Both the position numbers and the translations under genes were made by a program. DNA of 64,000 nucleotides from Arthrobacter castelli DSM 16402 (GTDB lineage: Bacteria; Actinomycetota; Actinomycetes; Actinomycetales; Micrococcaceae), in contig NZ_AUMN01000009.1 of NCBI RefSeq assembly GCF_000430705.1, positions 62,001 through 126,000 of the forward strand, written 5' to 3'. This document shows, piece by piece, positions 53,542 to 61,765 of this stretch (positions are counted from its first letter, which is position 1; every line of letters begins with the position of its first letter). The notes beneath the pieces were generated by a model. It was not told where the DNA came from. It did not search any database and saw only the letters and a list, made by a program, of their open reading frames with translations.

Positions 53542-53597
53542 CTCCGGTTTGGGACAAACTGCCGCCGGCGCCGGGGGCGAAATGTCCCAAACCGGAG
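53542..53597. repeat. 15-bp perfect inverted repeat between convergent genes
   Basis: CTCCGGTTTGGGACA (53542-53556) and TGTCCCAAACCGGAG (53583-53597) are perfect arms around a GC-rich 26-base loop. It lies between the ParA-like and PspC genes. It may be a bidirectional terminator or one copy of an intergenic repeat family. Confidence 0.7.
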
Positions 53598-53686
53598 GGA
53601 ATCCGGGCGGACGGGGCACCGGCCCACCGGAGGGGTCTCCATCCGGGGCGGGGCACCGGCCGGTGTCGACCACCGGAAATCCGGGC

Positions 53687-53869
53687 TCAGCCTTGTTTGG
53701 GGATCAGGATCCAGAGCACGATGTAGACGATCTCGCCGATACCGACCAGGCCGAAGATGATGAAGCCGATACGCACCAGCCATTTAGGAATGCCAAACCT
53801 GTTGGCGATGCCGGCGCACACGCCGGCGATCCACTTGCCCTGACGGGGACGTACTAATACGGAAGACAT
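53687..53869 (-). CDS. Small PspC-domain membrane protein
   Basis: A 60-residue protein consisting almost only of the PspC domain: MSSVLVRPRQGKWIAGVCAGIANRFGIPKWLVRIGFIIFG and a second hydrophobic segment ending WILIPKQG. PspC proteins are linked to envelope stress responses. The ATG at 53869 is chosen because it gives the standard domain start. Upstream in-frame sequence lacks conservation. Confidence 0.88.
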   Translation of the reverse strand: MSSVLVRPRQGKWIAGVCAGIANRFGIPKWLVRIGFIIFGLVGIGEIVYIVLWILIPKQG

Positions 53870-53944
53870 GCCCGCACTGTACCCTGATCGGTGGTGCTCA
53901 AACAGCCCCGCCGGACCTGGAGAGCCGACGTCGTTGACATAGCA

Positions 53945-53975
53945 AAGGCCCCGGATCGCCATGATTCGGGGCCTT
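53945..53975 (-). terminator. Terminator after the second MerR gene
   Basis: A 9-bp GC-rich stem (AAGGCCCCG at 53945-53953, CGGGGCCTT at 53967-53975) with three further weak pairs is followed on the minus strand by TTTGCTATG. It closes the gcvH-garA-ftsR-DUF151-merR block. Confidence 0.65.
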
Positions 53976-54001
53976 ACCTTCGGACGTGGCGTCCGGGCCA
54001 A

Positions 54002-54595
54002 TCAGCCGATCTTCCGCTCCGCCCGGCGCTTGCTGAGTTCGTCTTCGGGGAATTCCTCCACCTCGGTGTGTTCACTGGGCAGCTGGGAGAGGCTTCCCTC
54101 AACCTCGCGCCAGACCCGGCCGACCGCGATGCCAAAGACACCCTGGCCGCCCTGAACCAGGTCAATGACCTCGTCGGCCGAAGTGCACTCATACACACTC
54201 GCGCCATCACTCATCAAGGTAATCTGCGCCAGATCCTCGATCCCGCGTTCACGGAGATGTTCAATGGCCGAACGAATCTGCTGCAGGGAAACCCCTGTGT
54301 CCAGCAGACGTTTGACGACCTTGACCACAAGGATGTCCCGGAAGCCATAGAGACGTTGTGACCCGGATCCGGCAGCGTTGCGCACACCGGGCTTTACCAG
54401 GCCCGTGCGCGCCCAGTAATCCAGTTGGCGGTAGGTAATGCCTGCCGCCTTGCAGACGATGGGGCCGCGGTAGCCGGCGTCCTCATCGAGCACAGGCAAG
54501 TCTTCGGTGAAAAGCAGCCCCTGGGCACTCTCCGGAACGGACCTGCCGTGGGCGGCTGCCTGCGACAGCTCACCGCCATCACCTTTCGGACTCAC
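54002..54595 (-). CDS. MerR-type regulator, Rv1830-like
   Basis: A 197-residue MerR family DNA-binding protein, the partner that follows the DUF151 gene in many Actinobacteria (Rv1830 in M. tuberculosis). The winged-helix part is GPIVCKAAGITYRQLDYWARTGLVKPGVR, then the second helix pair SQRLYGFRDILVVKVVKRLLDTGVSLQQIRSAIEHL. A C-terminal domain with VYECTSADEVIDLVQGGQGVFGIAVG follows. A polar N-terminal extension of about 40 residues precedes the fold. The GTG at 54595 has a strong AAGGAGG ribosome binding site. It has its own promoter. Confidence 0.93.
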   Translation of the reverse strand: MSPKGDGGELSQAAAHGRSVPESAQGLLFTEDLPVLDEDAGYRGPIVCKAAGITYRQLDYWARTGLVKPGVRNAAGSGSQRLYGFRDILVVKVVKRLLDTGVSLQQIRSAIEHLRERGIEDLAQITLMSDGASVYECTSADEVIDLVQGGQGVFGIAVGRVWREVEGSLSQLPSEHTEVEEFPEDELSKRRAERKIG

Positions 54596-54707
54596 GTGGT
54601 TCCTCCTTGTCGCAGCTCCCCGGGGAAGGTAGTCCGACCCCTGTGACGCGAGCTATCTTCATTAAAGCCCGTCAATGGCGGCCGGTGCAATGGGAACTTA
54701 TGCTTCG

Positions 54708-54736
54708 ACGTTAGAGCGGCGCCGGTCAATGGTCAA
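54708..54736 (-). promoter_or_regulatory. Promoter of the second MerR gene
   Basis: TTGACC (54736-54731) and TAACGT (54713-54708) are 17 bases apart on the minus strand, a good housekeeping promoter. The leader would be about 105 bases. A second copy of TTGACC overlaps the spacer. Confidence 0.55.
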
Positions 54737-54790
54737 AGATGTTGGCTCGTTCGTTGTTGGCGTGTCGCCGCTTGGCAGGCATAACCTTGC

Positions 54791-55291
54791 CTAATTGTCG
54801 AAGTCTTCAGGCTCCACGTCATCGAGGAATTCGCGGAATTTGCGCATTTCCTTCTCGGCACTTTCCCCCGAAACGGACTCGTCGTCCTCGTCATCCGATT
54901 CGGCAATTTCGACGCCGGCCTCGTCCAGCACAGCCTCAGCGCACAACACCGGGCAGGGAATCCGCAACGCGATGGCAATCGCGTCCGACGCCCGGGCAGA
55001 GACAGTCGAATCGTCGTCGAACACCAACTGCGCAAAGAACACCGAGTCTTCCACCGACGTCAGATGCACTGTCTTAATGGACCGGCCGAGGGATTCGACG
55101 ACGTCGCACAAAAGATCGTGAGTCATCGGACGCGCGGGAACGATTCCCTGCTGGGCCAGGGCGATGGCGCTGGCTTCGGGCGTGCCGATCCAGATGGGCA
55201 CATGCCGCTCCCCGCTCGATTCCTTGAGGAGGACAAGAGGCTGATTCGAGGGCAGTTCCAACCTGACGCCCACAATTTCCACTTCAATCAC
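54791..55291 (-). CDS. DUF151 bifunctional nuclease family protein
   Basis: A 166-residue protein of the bifunctional nuclease (DUF151) family (Rv1829 in M. tuberculosis). It starts at GTG 55291 (VIEVEIVGVRLELPSNQP) with an AGGAGGAG ribosome binding site. Conserved residues include LLKESSGERHVPIWIGTPEASAIALAQQG, RPMTHDLLCDVVESLG and ARASDAIAIALR. A very acidic tail (SDDEDDESVSGES) ends the protein. The family has plant and archaeal members with nuclease activity, but the role in Actinobacteria is not known. Confidence 0.92.
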   Translation of the reverse strand: MIEVEIVGVRLELPSNQPLVLLKESSGERHVPIWIGTPEASAIALAQQGIVPARPMTHDLLCDVVESLGRSIKTVHLTSVEDSVFFAQLVFDDDSTVSARASDAIAIALRIPCPVLCAEAVLDEAGVEIAESDDEDDESVSGESAEKEMRKFREFLDDVEPEDFDN

Positions 55292-55301
55292 TGCACTCCT
55301 C

Positions 55302-56060
55302 CTACCGGTCCATCCGGGCAATCTGCCCGTGCACCAACGCACTATGCAGGGACAGGCAAATCTCGCTGATCTGGTGGGCCGTGTCCGTCGCCCGCGCTCG
55401 GGACGCCACATCCTTGCGCGAAGCCAACGGAGTGATCGCGGTCTCCACCAGCGAAATTTCCCGGTCGGCCGCGGCCCGGAAGGGTCTCAGGTGCCGCGGT
55501 TCAATACCGTGCTCCTGCAACTCTACGCACGCCTTGGTGACTTTCAGAGCGTAATCGTCGTACCGCCCGTCGTCATCGCTGATCAGGCCGAAGCTGACCA
55601 GCTCCTGAATCAGCGCCGAGCCGGCGTTGGTCTCCGCCTTCAGCTCGTCCAGCGTGAGGTTCCCGGCCCGGCCGCTCAGCTCGGTCGCCAGTTCGTCCGA
55701 CACCATGCGCGGGGAGATACTGATACCGCCGGGCAGGTGCTCCGGCCGCTCCCCGCGGTCGATCGCGTCCAGATAATCGCGGATCACCTTCAGCGGCAGG
55801 TACTGGTCGCGCTGCAGCGCCAGGATGAAGCGGAGGCGTTCGACGTCGGCAATCGAGTATTTGCGGTAGCCCGCCGGGGTGCGTTGCGGGCTGAGGAGGC
55901 CCTTTTCCTCCAGGAAGCGGATCTTGGAGGCAGTGATCTGCGGAAAGTCAGCGTTCAGCTGGGCCAGCACTTGGCCGATGTTCAGCGCCTCAGGCGGCGG
56001 CTGCGAATCTTCCGCGCTGCTGCGGCCGATCTGTCGACGCGCGGGCTGGGCCGGCGACAC
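55302..56060 (-). CDS. ftsR: FtsR-like MerR regulator (Rv1828 type)
   Basis: A 252-residue MerR family protein. The DNA-binding domain covers about residues 26-95: LNIGQVLAQLNADFPQITASKIRFLEEKGLLSPQRTPAGYRKYSIADVERL, followed by LPLKVIRDYLDAIDRGE. A C-terminal regulatory domain (about 120-245) lacks the Cys residues of metal-sensing MerRs. In Corynebacterium the homologue FtsR activates ftsZ and is needed for proper division. It lies in the conserved block gcvH-garA-ftsR-DUF151-merR, with its GTG four bases after the garA stop. A palindrome over the ftsZ promoter in this window is a likely target. Confidence 0.9.
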   Translation of the reverse strand: MSPAQPARRQIGRSSAEDSQPPPEALNIGQVLAQLNADFPQITASKIRFLEEKGLLSPQRTPAGYRKYSIADVERLRFILALQRDQYLPLKVIRDYLDAIDRGERPEHLPGGISISPRMVSDELATELSGRAGNLTLDELKAETNAGSALIQELVSFGLISDDDGRYDDYALKVTKACVELQEHGIEPRHLRPFRAAADREISLVETAITPLASRKDVASRARATDTAHQISEICLSLHSALVHGQIARMDR

Positions 56061-56063
56061 AGA

Positions 56064-56549
56064 TTAACCCTGTACCGGGACTTCACCCGAACTGGCCGGG
56101 CCGAGATAGAACGTCAGCCGGAACTTACCGATCTGCACTTCGTTCAGCTGGCGCAGCAGCACATGGTCCACGCGGTCCTGGTTCACATACGTGCCGTTGA
56201 GGCTGCCGGTGTCGACAACTTCGAACCCCCGGCCAGTGCGGCGGAATTCGGCATGCCGGCGGCTGACAGTCACATCGTCGAGGAAGATATCCGCGTTCGG
56301 GTGGCGGCCTGCCTGGGTGACATCCGAGTCCAGCAGGAACCGGGCGCCTGCGTTCGGCCCGGAATGTGCGATGAGCAATGCGGAGCCGGACGGCAGCGCC
56401 TCGACGGCGGCCATTTCTTCCTGGTTGAGCTTCGGAGCGGGCGATGGCTTGTCGAGATTCGGCACGCTGATAGTCGTCGTCTCAGGTGCAGGCTCACCTT
56501 GTATCCCCGCCTGCTGGTTGGATACGGTGCCGCGCTCGTCGCCAGCCAT
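56064..56549 (-). CDS. garA: GarA/OdhI-like FHA-domain regulator
   Basis: A 161-residue FHA-domain protein that, in its mycobacterial and corynebacterial relatives, inhibits 2-oxoglutarate dehydrogenase and regulates glutamate metabolism until it is phosphorylated by Ser/Thr kinases. The FHA domain (about residues 77-150) has GRHPNADIFLDD, SRRHAEF and GSLNGTYVN. The N-terminal phospho-acceptor motif is ETTT at residues 23-26, equivalent to the ETT motif of GarA, so the switch should work here. ATG 56549 has an AAGGAG ribosome binding site. A PASTA kinase is encoded at 35150-37204. Confidence 0.92.
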   Translation of the reverse strand: MAGDERGTVSNQQAGIQGEPAPETTTISVPNLDKPSPAPKLNQEEMAAVEALPSGSALLIAHSGPNAGARFLLDSDVTQAGRHPNADIFLDDVTVSRRHAEFRRTGRGFEVVDTGSLNGTYVNQDRVDHVLLRQLNEVQIGKFRLTFYLGPASSGEVPVQG

Positions 56550-56630
56550 GATTACCGCTCCTTCGAATGTCGTAAATCCCCATTTGGCAGGGCTCAGTCA
56601 CCCGAAGCCCCCCAAAAATATGTGGTACTG

Positions 56631-57017
56631 CTAGCCTACCTGCTGACTGTAGTCGTCGGCACTGAGCAGTCCCTGAACAGCGTCCGCATCGGACGGCCGC
56701 ATTTCCATCAACCAGCCTCCACCGTAGGGGTCGGAATTGATCAGGCCGGGATCGGCGTCCAGGGCGTCGTTGACCCTGACGATTTCCCCTTGAAGCGGAG
56801 CGAAAATGTCGCTCACGCTCTTGGTCGATTCCACCTCGCCAATGGCCTCCGAAGCGGAGTAGCTCGACCCGGCCTCCGGAAGCTGGGCGTAGACCACGTC
56901 TCCCAGCGCATCCTGGGCGAAGTCTGTGATACCAACGCGAACCACGCCGTCGCCATCGGGAGCGGTAATCCACTCGTGTTCGGCGGTGTAGTACAGATCT
57001 GCTGGGATATTGCTCAC
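56631..57017 (-). CDS. gcvH: Glycine cleavage system H protein
   Basis: The 128-residue lipoyl carrier of the glycine cleavage system. The lipoylated lysine is Lys66 in VESTKSVSDI, and the protein starts SNIPADLYYTAEHEW, the family's normal N terminus. The GTG at 57017 has AAGGCG upstream. gcvP is on the same strand 4 kb downstream and no gcvT is found. It is the first gene of the block that continues with garA and ftsR. Confidence 0.95.
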   Translation of the reverse strand: MSNIPADLYYTAEHEWITAPDGDGVVRVGITDFAQDALGDVVYAQLPEAGSSYSASEAIGEVESTKSVSDIFAPLQGEIVRVNDALDADPGLINSDPYGGGWLMEMRPSDADAVQGLLSADDYSQQVG

Positions 57018-57130
57018 GAAGGGCGCCTTTCCGTGTGCTGCGTAATAGAGACTCTGGATAAGAACTCTATATGGGAAGTGCGCGGTGATGCCAGCGGTGA
57101 CAATTGAGGCGGAAGTTAATTGGGCAACGA

Positions 57131-57805
57131 TCAGATAGCAGCCTGGCCGCGGCCGCCTTCCAGAGGGCGCGCGACCTGCTCCTCCAGCAGGTTCACGGCA
57201 CGGTCGGGCAGCACGATGAGCCCGTCCAGCTCACGGCGGGCACGCCGGTATGCCGTCTGTCTCTCGTTCGGGGTGGCAGCGTTATCCACGGCGATGGTGA
57301 CCAGTTTCCGTGCAGTGGCCAGACGCTGTCGTTCGTTCTCCGAGAAGCTGCCTGCTTTAAGGCGCCGTGCCTCGGTTTCAGCCATGCTGAAGGCAACTTC
57401 ATAATCGTTTACCGCAGCACGGTACTCAGCGCATCGTGAGGCGCTCACAGAATCCGGTTTCACCGGCCGGAGGGCATCGGCGTCGCGCTTCGCCCTGTGG
57501 AAGGCCACGGTGAGTGGCTCCCGGACATCGGTCATCATCGGATAGTCAATGAGCTTCCCGACGTCGAGTTCGTAGTCCAACCATCGTTGGTTCACCGCGT
57601 CATGGGCCTGGATGAGCGCTTCCACTTCGCCGGCCTGGGTTTGTTCCGCCAGCTGGCCCTGATACCGGAGTTTGTACAGTTCCACCTTCCGCTGATGCCG
57701 GCGCTTGCTGGCTTTGCGCCACGAATCACCCCAAGCGGCAAATACGCCGCTCAGGGGAAAGGCCAGCCACCAGTAATTGCCAGCGAATTCCAGCAAGGCA
57801 TCCAC
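57131..57805 (-). CDS. Membrane-anchored coiled-coil hypothetical protein
   Basis: A 224-residue protein of unknown function. One N-terminal membrane segment (about residues 9-26, NYWWLAFPLSGVFAAWG) is followed by a basic stretch (WRKASKRRHQRK). About 170 residues of mostly helical, charged sequence follow and are likely coiled coil. No enzymatic motif is seen. It is upstream of gcvH on the same strand and divergent from the NfeD-like gene. The topology suggests a cytoplasmic helical domain held at the membrane. Confidence 0.75.
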   Translation of the reverse strand: MDALLEFAGNYWWLAFPLSGVFAAWGDSWRKASKRRHQRKVELYKLRYQGQLAEQTQAGEVEALIQAHDAVNQRWLDYELDVGKLIDYPMMTDVREPLTVAFHRAKRDADALRPVKPDSVSASRCAEYRAAVNDYEVAFSMAETEARRLKAGSFSENERQRLATARKLVTIAVDNAATPNERQTAYRRARRELDGLIVLPDRAVNLLEEQVARPLEGGRGQAAI

Positions 57806-57949
57806 CGCTACATCCTATTCCGAAATCTGCCGTTTGTGACCGGTGGGAATGGCTGGACCTGAATCGACGAACCTTTATCTCCCGTGGCCCGACGGCTACG
57901 CTCATGTACAGCGGCACGAGTATCACATGAGGCAGCCGAGGGACCGAGC

Positions 57950-58390
57950 ATGATCGCGAGTGGAGCACATCCCAGGGGCACTGCCGCGGCCGGATCTGAC
58001 GCGAATGGATCCGGCCTGCTCGACACGCTTGGTTCTGCCCTGTCCTCCCTGGTCGAGGCACTCGGCCTGGGGTGGGACCTGTTCCTGGATCTGATCCTGC
58101 CCACTCTGATCGTCGCCGTCGGCGGGGCGTTCCTGTCCGTGTGGTTATGGCGGCGCTCCCGCAGAACGTCGAGCAGTATCGGAACGGACCATTTCACCGG
58201 ACAGATCGTCACCGTAAAATCGGCCGAAGGGACGCACGGGCAAGCCTTCGTGGAGGGCAGCTGGTGGTCGCTGCACAGCAACGGCAGGCCCCTGCGGAAC
58301 GAGGAGCGGGTGCGGGTCCGGGCAGTTGACGGGCTGTTCCTGATCGTCGAGCCGCTGACCGCGGAACCGCCAAATGAGGAGGAGACATGA
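57950..58390 (+). CDS. NfeD-like membrane protein paired with SPFH protein
   Basis: A 146-residue protein with one hydrophobic segment (about residues 42-65, WDLFLDLILPTLIVAVGG) followed by a small OB-like domain (TGQIVTVKSAEGTHGQAFVEGSWW, then NEERVRVRAVDGLFLIVEPL), the NfeD C-terminal pattern. The ATG at 57950 is the best start. The gene overlaps the next one as ATGA. NfeD proteins act together with SPFH/slipin partners in membrane microdomains, which fits the pairing here. Confidence 0.82.
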   Translation: MIASGAHPRGTAAAGSDANGSGLLDTLGSALSSLVEALGLGWDLFLDLILPTLIVAVGGAFLSVWLWRRSRRTSSSIGTDHFTGQIVTVKSAEGTHGQAFVEGSWWSLHSNGRPLRNEERVRVRAVDGLFLIVEPLTAEPPNEEET

Positions 58391-59286
58391 TAGATTTCAC
58401 CCTGATCGGTCTGATCGTAGCGGCACTGGTGATCCTCTTCATCATCGTCCAAGCCGTCAAGATCGTCCCGGAATACGAACGAGGCGTCATCTTCCGCCTG
58501 GGGCGCATCCAGGACCCCAAGGGCCCGGGGATCTTCGTGATTGCCCCGCTCCTCGATCGCATGCAGCGCGTGGACCTGCGCACGCACACCTACGATGTGC
58601 CTACCCAGGACGTGATTACCTGGGATAACGTCACGGTCCATGTCAACGCTGTCGCATACTTCAATGTGGTGGATCCAGTACGTGCGGTGATCTCCATCGA
58701 GGACTTCCGTGTGGGCACCCAGCAGGTCGCCCAGACGACGTTGCGCAGCATTATCGGCCAGACCAGCCTGGACAACCTGCTGACCAAGCGAGATGAAATC
58801 AACCAGCGGCTGCAGCAAGTCATCGACGAGGTCACCGACCCGTGGGGCGTCAAGGTCACCATTGTGGAGGTCAAAGACGTCCTGCTGCCGGAGAGCATGC
58901 GGCGGGCGATGGCCCGGCAGGCGGAGTCCGAGCGGGACCGGCGGGCCAAGGTCATCCACGCCATCGGGGAGCAGGAAGCCGCCGAAAACCTCGGAAGGGC
59001 TGCGGAGGTCCTCGAGGAACACCCGGCCGCGATGCAGTTACGGACCCTGTCCTCGATGCTGGAGCTGGGCGCGGAGCAAAACTCCACGGTGGTCTTCCCG
59101 GTGCCGATGGAACTGCTGCGGCTGTTCGAGGCACACGGCGGGGCCGCGCCGGCCAAGAACGACGGGCAGCGTACAACCCCGACAGATTCCGCGCAGGCCG
59201 ACGGCTTTCCAAAGCCGCCCGGGTCCGACGACGACGGCGAGACGGAAGTGCCCGGGCCGGGCGACGACGGCGGGAATCGTCCCTGA
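58387..59286 (+). CDS. SPFH/band 7 (slipin-type) membrane protein
   Basis: A 299-residue stomatin/slipin-like protein. One N-terminal membrane anchor (about residues 7-25) is followed by the SPFH domain (KIVPEYERGVIFRLGRIQDPKGPG, DVPTQDVITWDNVTVHVNAVAYFNV, TLRSIIGQTSLDNLLTKRDEIN). A coiled coil and a disordered acidic tail of about 50 residues (SDDDGETEVPGPGDDGG) follow. It forms a coupled pair with the NfeD-like gene. Such pairs order membrane lipids and hold protease partners; no client is visible nearby. Confidence 0.92.
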   Translation: MIDFTLIGLIVAALVILFIIVQAVKIVPEYERGVIFRLGRIQDPKGPGIFVIAPLLDRMQRVDLRTHTYDVPTQDVITWDNVTVHVNAVAYFNVVDPVRAVISIEDFRVGTQQVAQTTLRSIIGQTSLDNLLTKRDEINQRLQQVIDEVTDPWGVKVTIVEVKDVLLPESMRRAMARQAESERDRRAKVIHAIGEQEAAENLGRAAEVLEEHPAAMQLRTLSSMLELGAEQNSTVVFPVPMELLRLFEAHGGAAPAKNDGQRTTPTDSAQADGFPKPPGSDDDGETEVPGPGDDGGNRP

Positions 59287-59360
59287 CGGGCTGGATCGGC
59301 GGCGAGTAAGTCCGTCGTTCACGCCCGTGGCCGGCACCGGCCGATGTTCCACCCGTTAGA

Positions 59361-60197
59361 TCACCAAAGCGATGGCTCGGTTGGAGGCACGTCGTCCAGG
59401 AACGCGGCGATCATCGGCTCGAGGACCGGCACCGCTGCCGGGATCGAGATGTGGGACGCCGCAGGCAGGATGACGAGTCTGGCCTGAGGGACATTGGATA
59501 CCCCTGCCATCGCCGCCTCGACATCGCCACCACCGAGCAGTTTGAACATCGACACGGCGTGCTCGGGCTTCACGTCGTCGGCATCCCCCACGACGACCAT
59601 CGTCTTGGCTCGGATCGATCGAATCTGCGCGTCGCTGATGTTCTGGTCCTCGATGTTCAGCACCCTCACCTTCTCGACGTAGGCATCGAACGCTTCAGGA
59701 TCGGTAGTGTGCCGGCGGAAAGCCTCATCGACTGGCGTGTCCGCGAAGGAGTCGGCAGACAGCCCTTCGAGCTCTTGGGCGACCGACGGGTACCAGCCGT
59801 CCCGGCGGTAGGTGGCGGACAAGGTGACGAGCTTGCTCACCAGCTGCGGGTGCCGCAGCGCCAGCTGCAATGCGACGCCCCCGCCCTGCGACCAGCCGAT
59901 CACATCGGCACGCTCGACCTCCAGGGCGTGCAGCAACGCCGCGGCATCGTCGCCGAACTGCTCGTAGGACATAGCACGCGGCGTATCCGCCGTCCGGCCG
60001 TGTCCCTGTTGATCAAAGACGATCACTGGCCGCTCGGCGACGAACGCCGTCACCCACTGTGTCATCGAGTCGGTGGACAGGAAGGCCCCCGGAATGATCA
60101 GCAACGGCACCGTCTCGGAGGCGCCAAGTTCACCATAGGCTTCGTAGTAGAGCGACAGACCATTGATGGGCAGATGACCGCTGCGTGAAGGCTTCAT
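59361..60197 (-). CDS. Alpha/beta-hydrolase
   Basis: A 278-residue alpha/beta-hydrolase. The nucleophile elbow is IGWSQGGG (Ser103), the oxyanion region IIPGAFLSTD, and the likely acid and base are the Asp in VVVGDADDVKPEH and the His in LPAASHISIP. ATG 60197 gives MKPSRSGHLPINGLSLYYEAYG, a normal start for the fold. The family covers esterases, haloperoxidase-like and haloalkane-dehalogenase-like enzymes, and I cannot narrow the substrate. It is followed at some distance by the SPFH gene on the other strand. Confidence 0.88.
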   Translation of the reverse strand: MKPSRSGHLPINGLSLYYEAYGELGASETVPLLIIPGAFLSTDSMTQWVTAFVAERPVIVFDQQGHGRTADTPRAMSYEQFGDDAAALLHALEVERADVIGWSQGGGVALQLALRHPQLVSKLVTLSATYRRDGWYPSVAQELEGLSADSFADTPVDEAFRRHTTDPEAFDAYVEKVRVLNIEDQNISDAQIRSIRAKTMVVVGDADDVKPEHAVSMFKLLGGGDVEAAMAGVSNVPQARLVILPAASHISIPAAVPVLEPMIAAFLDDVPPTEPSLW

Positions 60198-60303
60198 GCA
60201 GCGAGGATATCCCCTCCGGTCACGCCCCACACTGACCAGTAACGCTGAAGCCGCACGGCAAGACCGGCCCACGTTGCTGCCATTCTGCACAGCTTGCGTG
60301 TTC

Positions 60304-60762
60304 TTAGGGCTCAAAGCCTTCCGGGAGGGGATCGAGATTAAAGCCAACACCAATATCCCGCTCCGCCAAGTACCACCGACCCTTAATTCTCTTAAAGATA
60401 TCCAGGTAGGTACCGCCGGACCGAGCCCACGAACCATCGTCAAACCGGGCTGCAACACTCACATCGGATTCGGCCGTCGCCCTTTCCCCGTCAATACTGA
60501 TGACAACGTTGGATGACCAGTGATGATAATCAGGTATGAGCTCCCACTGTCGCTGTATCGTGGCGCGAATGTCGCCGATGCCGACTACAGGATCATCGCC
60601 GGCAATCCATACTCCGTCGATCGCCCAAACCGCGCTGAATCTCTCTAAATCGCGCTTATCAGCTCCGTGACAGTACTCATGAATCAGCCGTGTAATTTCG
60701 TTCCGGCTTTCCAACTCGTCGAGCCTTGATTCGACGCTTCGTGTTCCTGAATTCTCCGACAT
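60304..60762 (-). CDS. SnoaL-like/NTF2-fold protein
   Basis: A 152-residue protein of the NTF2-like (SnoaL_4) fold. Recognisable parts are LDELESRNEITRLIHEYCHGADKRDLERFSAVWAIDGVW near the N terminus and the cone-forming strands (YHHWSSNVVISIDGERATAESDVSVAARF, GTYLDIFKRIKGRWYLAERDIG). These proteins may be enzymes (dehydratases, cyclases) or small-molecule binders. The His-Tyr-Asp pattern suggests a catalytic one. ATG 60762 is the start. Nothing nearby explains its substrate. Confidence 0.82.
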   Translation of the reverse strand: MSENSGTRSVESRLDELESRNEITRLIHEYCHGADKRDLERFSAVWAIDGVWIAGDDPVVGIGDIRATIQRQWELIPDYHHWSSNVVISIDGERATAESDVSVAARFDDGSWARSGGTYLDIFKRIKGRWYLAERDIGVGFNLDPLPEGFEP

Positions 60763-60862
60763 GTGCTTATCGTAGTGAACCGCGCGGACGGCAGACGCTC
60801 CGCCATCTTCCCGCCCACACCCAGACGGTGGCGGGCTGCCCACCGAGGGCAAGTTGCAGCGG

Positions 60863-61402
60863 CTACGCCGCCTGCAGGTTGAGCAGCATCTCCGGTTCGA
60901 CGTCGACGACTTCGCAATTCGCGAGCCTCGGATGCGGCTGGCCGAGCAAAGCCGACATCGTCAGCCGGATCAACGTGCCGTGCGCGACGACGACGATCCG
61001 CTGCCCGGGGTATTCCTCCAAGACGTCGCGCAACGCGGCCAGCCCGCGCTCGGCCACTTCGTCCTCTGGCTCCGCCCCGGCATGCAGGCGATTGTATTCC
61101 GGCTCTGACAAGCCTTTCAGAGGCTGCCCCTCGAGCGGTCCGTAATTCCGTTCCCGCAGTCCGGCCATGGGCGTTGCGGGTTCCAGGCCGATCCGTTGTC
61201 CAAAAATGTGCGCAGTTTCCACGGCGCGGCCCAGCGGGGAGGATACGAGCACGTCCCACTGTCGTCCGGCGAGTTCGGCGCCACCTGCCGCGGCCTGCTC
61301 ACGACCCGTTGCGTCGAGTGGAATATCCGCACTTCCCTGCAGACGGCCTTCTTCATTCCAAGCGGTTTGTCCGTGCCGCACCAGTGCCAACGCCGTACTC
61401 AT
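60863..61402 (-). CDS. Histidine phosphatase / phosphoglycerate mutase family protein
   Basis: A 179-residue histidine phosphatase. The signature LVRHGQTAWNEEGRLQG has the phosphorylated His10. A second conserved His lies in VVVAHGTLIR, and ERNYGPLEG is present. The short length fits the cofactor-dependent GpmB/CobC-like branch, which often removes phosphates from sugars or small metabolites. ATG 61402 is chosen because upstream in-frame sequence is not conserved. Its substrate cannot be told from sequence. Confidence 0.9.
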   Translation of the reverse strand: MSTALALVRHGQTAWNEEGRLQGSADIPLDATGREQAAAGGAELAGRQWDVLVSSPLGRAVETAHIFGQRIGLEPATPMAGLRERNYGPLEGQPLKGLSEPEYNRLHAGAEPEDEVAERGLAALRDVLEEYPGQRIVVVAHGTLIRLTMSALLGQPHPRLANCEVVDVEPEMLLNLQAA

Positions 61403-61765
61403 GAGTGTGACCTGCCATCTCTCGTGTCTGCCGCAGCTGGCGTCGCTGCAGGAATAGGTTCTCCGGCCGCTGCGCCTGCGGGGTTGCGGGGCAGCATGCG
61501 TGGGCCCGCATGGGCCGAAGAACGTGGAGGTAATGACTGCGCCGTCATCTGAAGATGCGTCCAAAGGCGGGACTGTGATGTCCATTGGACTTGCTGTCGT
61601 CTTCGCCCGGGCATCTTCAATAGACAGGCTACCAGCGGGGAGGCCGGCAGGCCGAAGTCGGCCTTCCGGCACGTGCCGAGAGAGGCCTTTCGTGGTCAGC
61701 CAGCGCCGACAAGGATAGAGAGTCATTCAACTCCGCCATTTGCAATGTAGACCGGCTTGCACGAG
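61403..61765. other. Intergenic stretch without a supported gene
   Basis: About 360 bases between the histidine phosphatase and the toxin remnant. The minus frame in line with the phosphatase stays open here and reads a short piece like SIEDARAKTTASPMDITVPP, which could be a decayed gene fragment, but no start, ribosome binding site or family was recognised. Confidence 0.5.
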
